Of a stretch of 49,269 nucleotides of DNA, positions 7,588 through 16,713 are shown piece after piece. The translations under genes were made by a program, and so were the position numbers. The notes beneath the pieces are model-generated. The model was given only the letters and a program-made list of their open reading frames with translations, was not told the DNA's origin and made no database searches. This DNA comes from S139-23 sp047639315 (GTDB lineage: Bacteria > Planctomycetota > GCA-002687715 > DRQF01), in NCBI GenBank assembly GCA_047639315.1, contig JBLINQ010000018.1, forward strand, positions 1 through 49,269, read 5' to 3'. Positions within the stretch are counted from its first letter, which is position 1. The number at the start of each line of letters is the position of its first letter.

Positions 7588-9330
7588 TTACTTTTTACCG
7601 CTGTCAGTCGAGTCTGATTGATCGACTAAGCCCGACTTGAATTCCTTCAGTTCTTTCTTGGCAGCTTCTTTTGTCAATCGACCTTCCTTGATGGCGGCAC
7701 GAAGGCGAGTTTCCTCGCGTGAAATGGAGTCTTCAATAGCAGCAGGAGTCTTGTTGGCGGCTTTTGCCCAAAGAGCTGCAATGTCGCTACGACCTTGTCT
7801 TGTGGATTTCTTTCCACTGCGAACGTCGCTGCGGATCTTGTCCTCTTCGTCGTGAAGGCGTTGGGTCACACCTTGAGGAGTTTCATCTTTGTTCTCGACG
7901 ACAATATTAGGGTCATTAAAACGATTTGGGTCTTCGTCTGGACGTGCTGAACGATTCATGCGTTCCAAGAGATTCTTGATTCTCTGTTCTGCTTCATCGG
8001 CAGATATCTTGCCGTCAGCAACTTGCTGGCGAATAGACGCTTCCAATGCTTCATAACGAGCGAGAGTCAATTCTTCTTGATCTTCCACTGCCACGACGGC
8101 TGTTTCGCCACCGTTTTCTGCGCTCACACGTTCCCGAAGGAGGGCAAGGCGACGTCTACCTTCATCTTCAGTGATACGACCGTCACGGATTGCTTCGCGG
8201 ATACGAGCCACTGCTTCTTCGTAAGAATCTGAAGTTGCCTTAGCAGCTGCTGGACGAGTTGAACGTGCCAAGTTTTCTCTTAGACGATTCAACATGTCTG
8301 TTGCTTGATCTTGATTCAACTTGCCAGCCTTAACTTCGGCGAGCAGGTGATTCTTGACCGACTGGTAAGCTTCTTTGGCCTGACGGTATTGAGCAACACG
8401 ACGTGCGCCTTCAACAGCTGAAAGATCACCGTCTTGCACTGCAATGCCAATGTTCTTTTCAAATGTTTCTTGTTGGCTTGCGCTTGCGCCAGCGTTCTTG
8501 CGTTGAGTTTCACGCAAAGCGTTGATGCGATCACTACCTTCTTGATCAGTCAATTTACCTGACCGCACAGCGTCTTTGATGCGCTTTTCAGCAGCTTCAA
8601 GGGCTTCTTGTTCGTTAGTGTGCGACTTTTGAGTCCGGCGCAAGTATTCTTCAACGTCGCTCAGTTGATCTTGAGCTTGTTGTGGAGACAACTTGCCAGA
8701 TGCAACCCTGAGGCTCAAGCGGGCTCGTGCCGCATCAATGGCGTCCATTTGATCGCTAGTAGTGCGACCACTTTTGCGTCGGGCGTCGCTGATGGCTTCG
8801 ATGCGCTTCTCAGCTTGTTTTGGTGTGATTGCACCCTTGGCTTCTGCACGACGGACGCGAGCTTCAGCTTGATCGTATGTATCTTCGACAGGGGCGCTGC
8901 CTTTTCCCTTCGCGGAACCGATGCCACGTCCCCAGCCTTGACCCATGGATCCAGCTTGTGTGCGTCTTTTCGAGCCGTCAATGATCTCGAATTGTAAACG
9001 CTTACGGCCTCTGAGGTCATTCAGAGTGTCCATCATCGATGTTGCTTGCTTGACAGTCATTTCGCCTGCAGCAATAGCCTGTCGAAGACGCTCTTCAATT
9101 TGTGGTTCGTCGGCCAAAGGAGAGTTCTTCATTGTATGGGTAAGTGCATCAGCCTCCTTGGCTGTCAACTCTCCTGCCTTGACAGCGGCGCGAAGCCGTT
9201 GTTCAACTGCAGGGAAGTCGGAAACCTGGGCCAGGGCAGAGCCGCCAGCCAAAAGTCCAATTGCACAGGCCATAAGTAGGGCACGTAGTCCGCGGTTTCT
9301 TGCGGGAAGTGAGTGACTTGAATTTAACAT
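7588..9330 (-). CDS. Secreted protein with about eleven short SHOCT-like helical repeats
   Basis: A 580-residue protein with a strong start (AAGGAG seven bases before ATG) and a signal peptide ending near A-L-A-Q at residue 35. The mature part is a tandem array of a short helix-turn-helix unit of the form R-(L/I)-R-x-A-(V/I)-x-x-G-x-(L/I)-T-x-x-(E/Q)-A. The turn Gly lies at residues 53, 89, 166, 212, 258, 301, 336, 384, 440, 506 and 550. Spacers of about 35-75 residues are charged and helical. The unit resembles SHOCT-type oligomerisation motifs (GxIT-x-x-E-F/A), but I cannot assign it to a named family. Composition is rich in Lys, Arg, Glu and Ala, with no membrane segment after the signal. 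The gene stands alone with its own terminator. Function unknown; an extracellular or periplasmic fibre or binding protein is possible. Confidence 0.8.
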   Translation of the reverse strand: MLNSSHSLPARNRGLRALLMACAIGLLAGGSALAQVSDFPAVEQRLRAAVKAGELTAKEADALTHTMKNSPLADEPQIEERLRQAIAAGEMTVKQATSMMDTLNDLRGRKRLQFEIIDGSKRRTQAGSMGQGWGRGIGSAKGKGSAPVEDTYDQAEARVRRAEAKGAITPKQAEKRIEAISDARRKSGRTTSDQMDAIDAARARLSLRVASGKLSPQQAQDQLSDVEEYLRRTQKSHTNEQEALEAAEKRIKDAVRSGKLTDQEGSDRINALRETQRKNAGASASQQETFEKNIGIAVQDGDLSAVEGARRVAQYRQAKEAYQSVKNHLLAEVKAGKLNQDQATDMLNRLRENLARSTRPAAAKATSDSYEEAVARIREAIRDGRITEDEGRRRLALLRERVSAENGGETAVVAVEDQEELTLARYEALEASIRQQVADGKISADEAEQRIKNLLERMNRSARPDEDPNRFNDPNIVVENKDETPQGVTQRLHDEEDKIRSDVRSGKKSTRQGRSDIAALWAKAANKTPAAIEDSISREETRLRAAIKEGRLTKEAAKKELKEFKSGLVDQSDSTDSGKK

Positions 9331-10006
9331 CCGAGTCTCCTTCGTAATGATTTGCTTCTAATGTCTCCGCGGCGCCACATTGGTTCGCGGAGGGCCGTTC
9401 GAATCACCAACTTGCTATCCATAGATAGCTCGCTTAAGTGATTTCGGCGTTGTGGCGGGGCCAGTGCAAATGTTGATTGAGCTGGAAGAAGAGAACTCGC
9501 GTAAACGCCAGAACCTTGCCCCAATCTTGTTTGCACCTGCCGCCGGCTACACACATGAACTCCAAGGGCTGTCTTCCAAAACAGCATCGTCCCAACCGCA
9601 CCGTCCATAGAGTGACGTCGCTGTACGTGCAGCTTCTTCACTGTTGATTCGGTTCGCATTGGGTTTCGTCCTCGAAGCATGAGACTCCTCGCTCTTTCTA
9701 CGACAAGCTAGTGCAGCGTACGCCTGTCCCCAGACAGGGTCAAGAAACCAATGGGGGCGATTGATTTTGCTGAATTGGGTTCTTAAGTGAATCAAACTGT
9801 TGAGGTTAGGTTTCTGCGCTCGCTATTGTCATAGAATCGTTCGTGACCAAAAAACACGTCGATTTTTCGGCGAAGCGCTCAAATTGCGGAAGATTAACCT
9901 CTTCTTAACTCTGGTGGGGCGGGAATACGATTGAGTAAGTTGCGAATTCGGCGTCGAAAGGTAGGTTTCGCGCACGACTAGCAGCAGCGGTCTCGCGTGG
10001 TTCGCG
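9331..10006. other. Long intergenic region without a supported gene
   Basis: About 676 bases between the start of the repeat-protein gene and the end of the FHA-protease gene. Short open frames here show no domain, ribosome site or composition that would support them. Near the repeat-protein start there are two small inverted repeats: CTCCGCG at 9365-9371 with its complement at 9386-9392, and GCTATC at 9414-9419 with its complement at 9424-9429. They would lie in or near its 5' untranslated leader and could be an operator or leader structure. Nothing else can be supported. Confidence 0.5.
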
Positions 10007-11770
10007 TTAGAGCTGGAAGACGCCTACTTGGACATCAGCAGAAGTGATCGAATCTTGAGATAGGAAGACCTCAATTGTCACTGGCGAGCGTGTTTGGGCA
10101 TTCTCGCCGAGCCCCAGGGCTAACCAAGACCCTGGCTTCACACTGACATGGCCATTGATGCCAATCTTATGGAATTCAGATCCAGCCGGCATGGCAGCGA
10201 TGAACCACGGACCGACGTTGGAGAACTTGAACTCGATCTGTTTCTTCTCGCCAGGCTTCAAGTGAACCGTTCTGTTGATGACGTGGCCAAACGTGAGCTT
10301 TCTTTTGGGCTGATCGAATCGTTCCGAGATGTGATCGAATGCCAAGAATTGGAAGATCATCTTGGGATCATGACCGCGTTTCCAAGTAGCCAAGTATTGC
10401 TGTCGCCACGCTTTTTCGAGCTCGATTAAGTGGCTTTCAGCGTCGCCATCGATGAGTTCCCGCAGGATATCGGCTCGTTGTCCAGCGTTGGTTGTCCCTT
10501 GGCTGATTCTCTGGTCACCGATGAATTTGTAATTACCGGCACTATGGACCGCGATGACTTCGCCTTCACGGTTGAGGACAGGACTGCCGCTCGCGCCACC
10601 AGTTGTGGCGAGGGTGTAGGTCAAAAGGTGACGGTCTGTGGGATGAGTTTTCTCCATGAAGAAATCGACTGCCTTAACCAGAGCACCATCATCGCTTGAT
10701 GCTTCCCCCCGGTTCATTGTGCCGGTTGTGTTTCCTTCCACTGAGAAACCGAGAAAGGCGAGGCGGTCACCACGTTTGATTGCCAACAGCGTTTCAATCG
10801 GCGCTAACTCGAGAGGGGGGCCCAATTTGGCGACGTCTTTTGCTTTGACGTACATGAGGGCAACGTCACAGGCTGGGAACAAGCTGAGGAAGTCGATGGC
10901 GCTCTTGTCGAAAGGATTGAACTCTTGGCCCAGCTGGAGCCATCGTTCATAACCAGGATGAAGCTTGACCCTGTCAATGAGGATGTCTTGGGGGTTGTCT
11001 CCGGTCGTCCGAATGACCAAACCTCCACCTTCTGCGCGAAGCTTTTTGAAGTTCGTCGCAACATGGGCATTGGTGGCCAAGATACCTTTGCCGACGACCC
11101 ACGCTGTACCACCGCCTTTGACATCAATGTTGCCGGTACCGCCACCCAAGTTCTTACGATTAAAAACGGGGTAAACCGAGGGCTCAATTTTGGCAAAGAC
11201 TTTGCTGAAGTTTCTTGCTCCGTCAGTTGCCGCCCTTCGGGCTTCTTCCGCAGCCCTCGTCAGGGCTTCATCATTCTTGTTGTCGACGACGTACCAGGCG
11301 ATGCCAAAAATGACAATAAACACAGACACGACGATGATGAGGTTGCGACGAGATGTTGCCCGATGGGTGTTTCCAACCTGATTGACGATGCGGATGAGGG
11401 TGCCACGCCCGATGCTGGTCTTTTTCGGGCGATTCGTCGTTCCGGTATTGCGGGTTGATGCCAAAGGACTGGAGACAACTAGTTCGGAGCCATTTTCTCC
11501 CAGGCAAATCACGTCCCCAGGACGCAACTTGGTTGGGCCATTAATGCGGCGATCATTGACATAGGTGCCATTGCTCGATTTGAGGTCACGAATCCAGAGG
11601 CGCTCGACCGTGATATAGATTTCGGCGTGGTTGCTTGAGACTCGTTTGTCCAATTGATCATCAAACACGACATCATTATCTGGCCCACGTCCGAGGCTGA
11701 CGCGTTGCTGGTCGATTTCGTTGATTTCGCCGGTTCTTGTTGACCCGGTTAGGTGCTTGATCTTGATCAT
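10007..11770 (-). CDS. FHA domain - transmembrane helix - trypsin-like serine protease
   Basis: A 587-residue membrane protein. Residues about 25-98 are an FHA phosphothreonine-binding domain (L-G-R-G, S-S-N-H-A-E, S-S-N-G-T-Y-V-N). Residues 143-162 form one transmembrane helix. After it comes a trypsin/HtrA-like protease core: His236 in T-N-A-H-V-A, Asp302 in C-D-V-A-L-M, and Ser394 in G-G-A-S-G-S-P-V. There is no PDZ domain; instead a C-terminal beta-rich region of about 120 residues follows. With no signal peptide, the FHA domain is predicted cytoplasmic and the protease periplasmic. This suggests that binding of a phosphorylated partner inside could be coupled to proteolysis outside. No kinase gene is adjacent. 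ATG at 11768-11770, preceded by GAGGAG about 12 bases upstream. Confidence 0.85.
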   Translation of the reverse strand: MIKIKHLTGSTRTGEINEIDQQRVSLGRGPDNDVVFDDQLDKRVSSNHAEIYITVERLWIRDLKSSNGTYVNDRRINGPTKLRPGDVICLGENGSELVVSSPLASTRNTGTTNRPKKTSIGRGTLIRIVNQVGNTHRATSRRNLIIVVSVFIVIFGIAWYVVDNKNDEALTRAAEEARRAATDGARNFSKVFAKIEPSVYPVFNRKNLGGGTGNIDVKGGGTAWVVGKGILATNAHVATNFKKLRAEGGGLVIRTTGDNPQDILIDRVKLHPGYERWLQLGQEFNPFDKSAIDFLSLFPACDVALMYVKAKDVAKLGPPLELAPIETLLAIKRGDRLAFLGFSVEGNTTGTMNRGEASSDDGALVKAVDFFMEKTHPTDRHLLTYTLATTGGASGSPVLNREGEVIAVHSAGNYKFIGDQRISQGTTNAGQRADILRELIDGDAESHLIELEKAWRQQYLATWKRGHDPKMIFQFLAFDHISERFDQPKRKLTFGHVINRTVHLKPGEKKQIEFKFSNVGPWFIAAMPAGSEFHKIGINGHVSVKPGSWLALGLGENAQTRSPVTIEVFLSQDSITSADVQVGVFQL

Positions 11771-11838
11771 CTTGGACAGCTGTCTCCTCGGACAATATCT
11801 TACTGGTCTTGGTTAGTTTCCACCAGTCGATTGAGTGG

Positions 11839-11865
11839 GCGAATAGGCGTTGGCATCCTATTCGC
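11839..11865 (-). other. Inverted repeat downstream of dnaE2
   Basis: GCGAATAGG at 11839-11847 is repeated as its exact complement at 11857-11865, with a 9-base loop. It lies between the dnaE2 stop and the FHA-protease start. No T-run follows on the minus strand, so it is either a weak or Rho-assisted terminator of the mutasome operon or a leader hairpin of the protease gene. Confidence 0.4.
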
Positions 11866-11924
11866 TGAACAGGCATTTGAGGAACCTCAGCTCTTTTTTT
11901 TCTTTGGTGGTTTCCAGCTTAAGA

Positions 11925-14900
11925 TTAGTGGAAATCCCGCGACTTTGTCTGAAGCCCTTGGAGAAGGTGGCTCAGGTTTTGGACGTAACCCACCAGGACA
12001 TGAATAACTCCCTCTGATTTCTCAATTTGGCCTTTCATCAGCAACAAACTGCCACTGAGGAGAGCAATACGGAATCGCTCTTGCTCTTTGACTCGAAGGA
12101 TTGCGTTCACGTGGCCGAATTCGTCCTCTAATGTCACAAACATCACACCGGAAGCCGTTGCTGGTCGCTGGCGACAAATGCTGATTCCGGCGATGGTGAC
12201 TGACTCTCGCCTTGAGGTCATGGCGAGATCCTTGGAATCGAGAACACCCAGGGGGCCCAATTGAGCACGGAGCAATTTCATGGGGTGAGCCTCGAGGGAT
12301 AGCCCAGTTCGGCTGTAGTCTGCGAAAACGCGATCGGCTTGATCAGGCGCTGGTAACTCAGGGGTTTCTTCCTCCAGTAAGGACGTCGGAAATAAGGGCA
12401 TATTTTTGAAATTTTGCCCGGCTCGCCACCACGCTTCGCGCCGATGTTGGCTAAGACTTCGAAAAGCTCCGGATTCAGCCAAAATCGATGCATCTTTTGA
12501 GTTGAGTCTGGCTCGTCTCAGGCAGTCTTCGACACTGGTAAAAGGGGCCTCTTGACGTTCACGAACCAGACGTTCGGCTCCGATGTTGGATAACCCTTTT
12601 ACCAAGCGTAACCCTAAGCGCAGAGCGGGCCCGCCCGCACCATAGCGAGCGGGGTCAAGATTGGGGTCGTGATTGTGTCCGGCAAGGGGAGATTCCAAGT
12701 CGTGAACTTCGAGCGTGGAATCAAAGGAACTAAAGAGGACGTCGATGGGGCGGATCGGAACACCGTGACGTTGAGCACATGCCAGGAGTTGAGCGGGTCC
12801 GTAAAACCCCATCGGCTGACTATTGAGAAGGGAGCAGGCAAAGGCCGCAGGCTCAAACCGCTTGAGCCACAGCGATATGTAAGTGAGCAAGGCGAAGCTA
12901 GCGGCATGACTCTCTGGGAATCCGTATTCGCCAAATCCTTTTATTTGGTTGAAAACGGCTTCGGCGAACTCGGGCTCGTAACCCCGTTCTGCCATGCCAG
13001 CCAAGAGTTTCTCTTGAAAGCCGTGAATGATGCCGGGGCGTCGCCAAGCACCCATCGCTCGTCTGAGCATGTCTGCTTCGCCCGGAGTAAAACCAGCTGC
13101 TACGACGGCCAGCTTCATGACTTGTTCTTGAAAGATGGGGACCCCCAGAGTCTTGTCCAAGACTAACCGTAAGTCTTCTGAAGGATAGGTCACGGTTTCT
13201 AAACCCGCTCTTCTTTTGAGATAGGGATGAACCATGCCGCCTTGAATCGGGCCTGGACGAACGATGGCGACCTCAATGACAAGATCATAAAAGCACTTGG
13301 GTTTGAAGCGAGGCAGCATGGCCATCTGTGCGCGGCTTTCGATTTGAAAAACACCGATAGTATCGGCTCGCGTCGCCATTTCATAAACAGCTGGAACTTC
13401 TGCTGGAATGGTCGCTAATTCATATCGATGACCACGGATGGTGTGAATGAGGTCAAAGGCTTTGCGAACTGCGGTGAGCATGCCCAAGGCCAAACAGTCG
13501 ACCTTGAGGATTCCCAATGCATCCAGATCATCTTTGTCCCACTGAATGACTGTGCGGTGATCCATGGCGGCATTTTCAATGGGGCAGAGCTCATCCAAAC
13601 GACCTTCCGTGATCACCATGCCACCAACGTGTTGAGAAAGGTGCCGGGGAAAACCCTGGATCTCTTTGACCACCTTCATGACCAAGCGCAAAAGAGGGTC
13701 GTTGGGGTCAAGCCCTGCTTCAGTGATGATCTCTGGATCTAATTCGGCTCCGTCCCAATAGTGCAGGTTCTTGGCCAAACGTTCTGTTTGATCGAGGGAT
13801 AGTCCTAAGGCTTTGCCGACATCGCGAACCGCAGAACGACCGCGATAGGTGATCACTGTGGCTGCTAAGGCTGCTCGCGAGCGTCCGTATCGTTCATAGA
13901 CATATTGGATGACTTCTTCGCGACGTTCGTGTTCAAAATCAACATCGATGTCAGGCGGTTCGTTGCGGTCTTTCGAGATGAAACGTTCGAAGAGAAGGTC
14001 GAAACGATCTGGATCAACAGCTGTTACGCCGAGGGCATAACACACAGCAGAATTCGCGGCGCTTCCACGTCCTTGGCATAAGATACCTCGAGAACGCGCG
14101 AAGCGAACCAAGTCGTACACCGTGAGGAAAAAGCCTTCGTAGTTCATTTCTTCGATCAATGCGAGTTCGTGTTCAATGAGGGCTTCTATCTTTTGCGACA
14201 AACCAGAAGGCCAGCGCTTTTTCGCACCGTCATAAGTGAGAGCCCTGAGATTTCTGCCAGTAGCCTCATCGGGGTATTCATAGCGCAATTCATCTAAAGA
14301 GAACTGACATTGGTTGGCGATCTGAAGGCTATTTTCAAGAAGGTCTGGACGTGACCAAAAGAGACGCTTGATGTCTTCGATCGGTCTCATGAAGCAACAG
14401 CCAAGGGCCGGCACTTTGTGCCCCAGGTCTTTGACTTGGCAACCGTGATGGATAGCTGTCAACGTATCCCTTAATGCGCGGCGCTTCTCGGTATGGGCAT
14501 TGATGGCTCCGGTCGCAACCAAGGGAATGCCCGTTGCTTTCTCAAACCAGGTGTAGCGTGCCAAGCGACTGACGTCGTCAGGCCCATCATGAAGACTGAC
14601 AGCTAACCAAAGGCGGTCACCAAAGATGCAATTCCAACGTTTTAGCGTCGGGAGATAAGCGTCCAGTTCCTCTTTCGTGACCCGAGGGCCGAGAAGGTGT
14701 TCAGGAATGATGAGCAGTGGGATCAAACCAGAAGCGTAGTGAGCGACATCCTCTTGTTTGAGTATCGATTTGCCTTTTCCGCCTCGGCGTCTGCCTAAGG
14801 TAATGAGGCGAGAGAGGCGGCCATAGGCTGGGCGGTCTTGGACTAAAAGCACCAGGCATCCGCCATCCTCTGTGTTGATCTCAGCACCAATGATAAGGGG

Positions 14901-15197
14901 CACGTTGTGGTCTTTCGCTGCCACGTGGGCGCGAACGACACCAGCCAAAGAGTCGGCATCGGTGATGGCCATGGCTTGGTAGCCGAGGGTCGCAGCAGCT
15001 TCAACCAATTCGTCTGGATGAGAAGCACCACGAAGAAAACTATAGTTACTGACACAGGTCAATTCGGCATAGGTCTGGTCAGGGGATCGATCACAGGATG
15101 TTGGAGCATCCGACTTCTGATTCGATGGGCCAAAGAGGAGAGGCTGCGTTTTTTTGAAAGGATGAGGACGACGTTTTGGGTTTGGTTGTTCAGGCAT
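11925..15197 (-). CDS. dnaE2: Error-prone DNA polymerase III alpha subunit DnaE2 (ImuC)
   Basis: A 1090-residue C-family polymerase, the catalytic member of the ImuA-ImuB-DnaE2 translesion mutasome. The N-terminal PHP domain starts at Y-A-E-L-T-C-V-S-N-Y-S-F-L-R-G. The palm carries the catalytic P-D-I-D-V-D-F with Asp416 and Asp418. H-V-G-G-M-V and F-P-E-S-H-A-A-S-F-A-L motifs follow, then tandem HhH and an OB domain near the end. The start at ATG 15195-15197 sits ten bases after the imuB stop and gives the usual M-P-E-Q-P-N-like N-terminus. An open frame extends 53 codons upstream, but that part overlaps imuB. The tail is short, as usual for DnaE2 compared with DnaE1. Expected control: LexA, through the box upstream of lexA. 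A QxxLF-like segment (Q-P-L-L-F, residues 18-22) near the N-terminus may contact the sliding clamp; that is inference. Confidence 0.96.
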   Translation of the reverse strand: MPEQPNPKRRPHPFKKTQPLLFGPSNQKSDAPTSCDRSPDQTYAELTCVSNYSFLRGASHPDELVEAAATLGYQAMAITDADSLAGVVRAHVAAKDHNVPLIIGAEINTEDGGCLVLLVQDRPAYGRLSRLITLGRRRGGKGKSILKQEDVAHYASGLIPLLIIPEHLLGPRVTKEELDAYLPTLKRWNCIFGDRLWLAVSLHDGPDDVSRLARYTWFEKATGIPLVATGAINAHTEKRRALRDTLTAIHHGCQVKDLGHKVPALGCCFMRPIEDIKRLFWSRPDLLENSLQIANQCQFSLDELRYEYPDEATGRNLRALTYDGAKKRWPSGLSQKIEALIEHELALIEEMNYEGFFLTVYDLVRFARSRGILCQGRGSAANSAVCYALGVTAVDPDRFDLLFERFISKDRNEPPDIDVDFEHERREEVIQYVYERYGRSRAALAATVITYRGRSAVRDVGKALGLSLDQTERLAKNLHYWDGAELDPEIITEAGLDPNDPLLRLVMKVVKEIQGFPRHLSQHVGGMVITEGRLDELCPIENAAMDHRTVIQWDKDDLDALGILKVDCLALGMLTAVRKAFDLIHTIRGHRYELATIPAEVPAVYEMATRADTIGVFQIESRAQMAMLPRFKPKCFYDLVIEVAIVRPGPIQGGMVHPYLKRRAGLETVTYPSEDLRLVLDKTLGVPIFQEQVMKLAVVAAGFTPGEADMLRRAMGAWRRPGIIHGFQEKLLAGMAERGYEPEFAEAVFNQIKGFGEYGFPESHAASFALLTYISLWLKRFEPAAFACSLLNSQPMGFYGPAQLLACAQRHGVPIRPIDVLFSSFDSTLEVHDLESPLAGHNHDPNLDPARYGAGGPALRLGLRLVKGLSNIGAERLVRERQEAPFTSVEDCLRRARLNSKDASILAESGAFRSLSQHRREAWWRAGQNFKNMPLFPTSLLEEETPELPAPDQADRVFADYSRTGLSLEAHPMKLLRAQLGPLGVLDSKDLAMTSRRESVTIAGISICRQRPATASGVMFVTLEDEFGHVNAILRVKEQERFRIALLSGSLLLMKGQIEKSEGVIHVLVGYVQNLSHLLQGLQTKSRDFH

Positions 15198-15207
15198 GAG
15201 AGCAATC

Positions 15208-16713
15208 CTAGCTGAAGAGCCCCTGCTGATACCATTCAGCCGTATTGCGATCTTGGTAAATCCAGAGCCTTGAACCTTCCTTTGTTTGAACGACGTAGTA
15301 ATCTCGCCTTGCATCGTGACCATCCCACCAGCCAGAGTGAAGACGTTCGGGACCATTGATCACGCGAATTAAGCCGCGTCCTTTTCCGGTCAATATTTCT
15401 TCTGGTCGCCCAAGGCCGTTGGTTGCGATGGTGATTCGTATGGGCTGGGCGGCGATCTCTAAGGGCCGTGTTCCAACCGCAGCTTCGATGCTTTCCTCTG
15501 GTTGTTCATCAACACCGGCTCGTTGCCACGTGTATGCTAGCTCCGGACGATGCTCTTCCGTTAACCTTGGCGAGAAAACGCGATCTTCTCCTAATCGACA
15601 ACCCAATTTGTCCATCAATTGAATGGCTTCATCATTCCAGTAAAGCGCTCCTTCTTCAGCAAAGAGAAGCCCTTGTTCTGGTAGAAGCGAGAGCTTCTTG
15701 TGAAGCTTGAGGCGCATCTGATCAATTGCCCCGGGAAGAATGACGTTTTCTAATTTGTTGTCTAAGTGTTTGAGGAGGCTCGTAGCTTTCCGCTCTGCAC
15801 GACGGGGGCGAATGGCGATGCCGAGTTCTTTTTTATTGTCAGCCAAACGGAAGAAAATCTGGGCATCAGATAACCCTTCATCGCGTCGTTCCAGTTGTAA
15901 CTCAACCTGATCAAAAAGCCGTTTTGCCGCAAAGAGAAGACTGCTCTTGTGACTCGTCGGGGGCCACCATTCAATTTTCTCTTCTAATTTGCGTGGTGGC
16001 CGGTGACGAGGGAGGGGTTCGTTTCGATCGCCATAGACGAATTGCATTTTTTCTGCCAACACGTCTCCTAATCGTGCTTCCATACCAGCAAAAGGAAGAG
16101 CGCGAATATCGCCCAGAGTTTGAAGGCCAGAGAGCCGTAAGTGTTCTACCGTGGTGCGATCTGGTTCGAGGACCATCCAGGGAAGTTGATTCAAAGCTTC
16201 TTCTAAGGCGCTGACACCTATATGTCGTATTTGTTTTTCACCATGGAGGCGACTGAGATAACTTGCTGCCTCGGGCCTCGCTGCTACGACCAAATGATGG
16301 TGGTAGTGAAGTTTGTGCAACACACGCCGAACTTGCTGGACCATCTCTGATTCGCCACCAAAGTGGCGTGTTGTACGGCTGATCTCGACCAACAGAGCTG
16401 AGCCTGACCCAAAGGGATCAAGGACCACGTCGGGACTAAAGCGAAGCATGCTCGTTGCCAGACCGTTCAATAGGGTTCGTTCGCGATCAGGATCGTGAAG
16501 GCACACCTCGAGAGTCGTGCAGATTGCACGAGCGGCCGTCACGGTCTGCCCGAGACGAACGCCCCTTGCATGGGCACACTGATTGATAGCAACCAAAAGG
16601 TCGCGTCGTGCTTTACGCGCGGAGAGCGCGAATGGACGTGTTCTGCTGTCGGGATGGGCTCGTGTCAGACTTTCCAGGCTGAGATCGGGAAAACGCAGGC
16701 TCATCCAACGCAT
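15208..16713 (-). CDS. imuB: ImuB, Y-family polymerase-like mutasome adaptor
   Basis: A 501-residue Y-family-like protein. The N-terminus M-R-W-M-S-L-R-F-P-D-L-S-L-E corresponds to the Y-family first strand but lacks the catalytic Asp. This matches ImuB proteins, which do not polymerise and instead bridge ImuA, DnaE2 and the beta clamp. The C-terminal region has the ImuB signature G-W-W-D-G, R-D-Y-Y-V-V and L-W-I-Y-Q-D-R and ends W-Y-Q-Q-G-L-F-S. A candidate clamp-binding peptide is Q-G-L-L-F at residues 347-351. I chose ATG 16711-16713, preceded by GGAG five bases upstream. The start lies inside imuA, giving an overlap of about 100 bases. It is followed ten bases later by dnaE2. Confidence 0.93.
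   Translation of the reverse strand: MRWMSLRFPDLSLESLTRAHPDSRTRPFALSARKARRDLLVAINQCAHARGVRLGQTVTAARAICTTLEVCLHDPDRERTLLNGLATSMLRFSPDVVLDPFGSGSALLVEISRTTRHFGGESEMVQQVRRVLHKLHYHHHLVVAARPEAASYLSRLHGEKQIRHIGVSALEEALNQLPWMVLEPDRTTVEHLRLSGLQTLGDIRALPFAGMEARLGDVLAEKMQFVYGDRNEPLPRHRPPRKLEEKIEWWPPTSHKSSLLFAAKRLFDQVELQLERRDEGLSDAQIFFRLADNKKELGIAIRPRRAERKATSLLKHLDNKLENVILPGAIDQMRLKLHKKLSLLPEQGLLFAEEGALYWNDEAIQLMDKLGCRLGEDRVFSPRLTEEHRPELAYTWQRAGVDEQPEESIEAAVGTRPLEIAAQPIRITIATNGLGRPEEILTGKGRGLIRVINGPERLHSGWWDGHDARRDYYVVQTKEGSRLWIYQDRNTAEWYQQGLFS

Noticed and set aside
9324..9795. Minus-strand open frames of 80-118 codons upstream of the repeat-protein gene
   Set aside because: No domain, no ribosome site and atypical composition; they overlap the leader of a well-supported gene.
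15197..15356. Longer dnaE2 start 53 codons upstream
   Set aside because: It lies inside imuB and the extra residues resemble antiphase translation; the ATG at 15197 fits known DnaE2 N-termini.
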